A model generated the notes under the pieces. The model did no database searches. It had not been told where the DNA came from and saw only the letters and a program-made list of their open reading frames with translations. Positions 63,594 through 64,000 of a stretch of DNA of 64,000 nt are shown here, piece after piece. This stretch comes from Candidatus Cloacimonadota bacterium (lineage in GTDB: Bacteria; Cloacimonadota; Cloacimonadia; Cloacimonadales; Cloacimonadaceae): NCBI GenBank assembly GCA_020532085.1, contig JAJBAV010000001.1:176759-240758 (forward strand), written 5' to 3'. The stretch's first letter is position 1; every line of letters starts with the position of its first letter. The translations under genes and the position numbers were made by a program.

Positions 63594-64000
63594 CGTCCCC
63601 GTTAACCTGGCTCCGCAGGAGCCATCAGAATACCTATCATAACTTACAAGGCTTAGATTTTACCGCAGATCAGCGAAGCCCTCAAGGCTTTTGGTCGACG
63701 GGGACGTCGACCTTCCGGAATACATGCCTACCATCTCATCAGCGGCGACATATCAAGATGTAATCCGGAAGGTTAACGTCCCCGTTAACCTGGCTCCGCA
63801 GGAGCCATCAGAATACCTATCATAACTTACAAGGCTTAGATTTTACCGCAGATCAGCGAAGCCCTCAAGGCTTTTGGTCGACGGGGACGTCGACCTTCCG
63901 GAATACATGCCTACCATCTCATCAGCGGCGACATATCAAGATGTAATCCGGAAGGTTAACGTCCCCGTTAACCTGGCTCCGCAGGAGCCATCAGAATACC
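63580..64000 (+). repeat. 183-bp tandem repeat, over two copies, continues past the window
   Basis: TCCGGAAGGTTAACGTCCCC recurs at 63581, 63764 and 63947 (period 183). Each unit holds four hairpins: AGGTTAACG-TCCC-CGTTAACCT, TGGCTCC-GCA-GGAGCCA, AAGCC-CTCAA-GGCTT and GGTCGACG-GGGA-CGTCGACC. The first two complete copies look identical. Confidence 0.96.

Overview
The window looks like a chromosomal segment from an uncultured bacterium of the FCB group, most likely Candidatus Cloacimonadota. This is an inference. It rests on several secreted proteins with C-terminal YPNP...GVYFY-type sorting domains, a PorV/PorQ-like outer-membrane protein beside secreted proteases, and the overall protein style. 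No rRNA or phylogenetic marker was searched. Most of the window is GC-rich and densely coded. Two stretches (about 31.2-33.2 kb and 61.2-63.3 kb) are visibly AT-richer and carry secreted-protein genes.

Region by region. 0-3 kb: the start of a secreted protein gene leaving the window on the minus strand, then an M3 oligopeptidase. 3.0-17.3 kb: a thirteen-gene minus-strand type IV pilus operon in the order pilin, pilT, two minor prepilins, a large PilX/DUF4900-like protein, pilM, pilN, pilO, pilP-like, pilQ, an Ig-domain lipoprotein, pilB, pilC. It begins at a good sigma-54-like promoter and ends in a clear terminator. A periplasmic PpiC/SurA-like isomerase is divergent from it. 19.4-20.6 kb: a repeat-filled intergenic stretch. 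20.6-22.8 kb: a GNAT-like gene, efp and a small zinc-ribbon gene. 22.8-31.1 kb: an operon of a huge M6-type protease homologue whose HEXXH motif reads HQFGH, a PorV/PorQ-like barrel, and a subtilisin with an intact catalytic triad. 31.5-33.1 kb: a seven-motif FG-GAP propeller protein.

33.3-41.4 kb: minus-strand genes for RNase G, SppA, tRNA-Ser(GGA), PurH, a YihY-type membrane protein and a MacB-like ABC exporter pair. 41.5-44.9 kb: a protein with five 31-residue repeats, a repeat-rich gap, and an outer-membrane barrel protein with a calcium-loop insert. 44.9-57.7 kb: a nine-gene minus-strand operon (tilS, hpt, ftsH, MFS exporter, pgeF-like, FapA-like, tricorn-like protease, TPR protein, manA), mostly with overlapping start and stop codons. 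57.7-59.2 kb: six 110-bp tandem repeats plus other palindromic and word-like repeats. 59.2-64 kb: three secreted-protein genes, two of which share an apparently undescribed N-terminal module (WWGRP signature). The last gene runs straight into a 183-bp tandem repeat that continues past the window edge.

The main themes are cell-surface biology (pilus machine, secreted proteases and adhesin-like proteins with sorting tails, outer-membrane barrels) and an unusual richness of structured intergenic repeats. The best candidates for something new are the WWGRP secreted module with its mosaic base composition, the M6 pseudo-protease/PorV/subtilisin operon, the Ig lipoprotein inside the pilus operon, and the hairpin-dense 183-bp repeat with compensatory changes.
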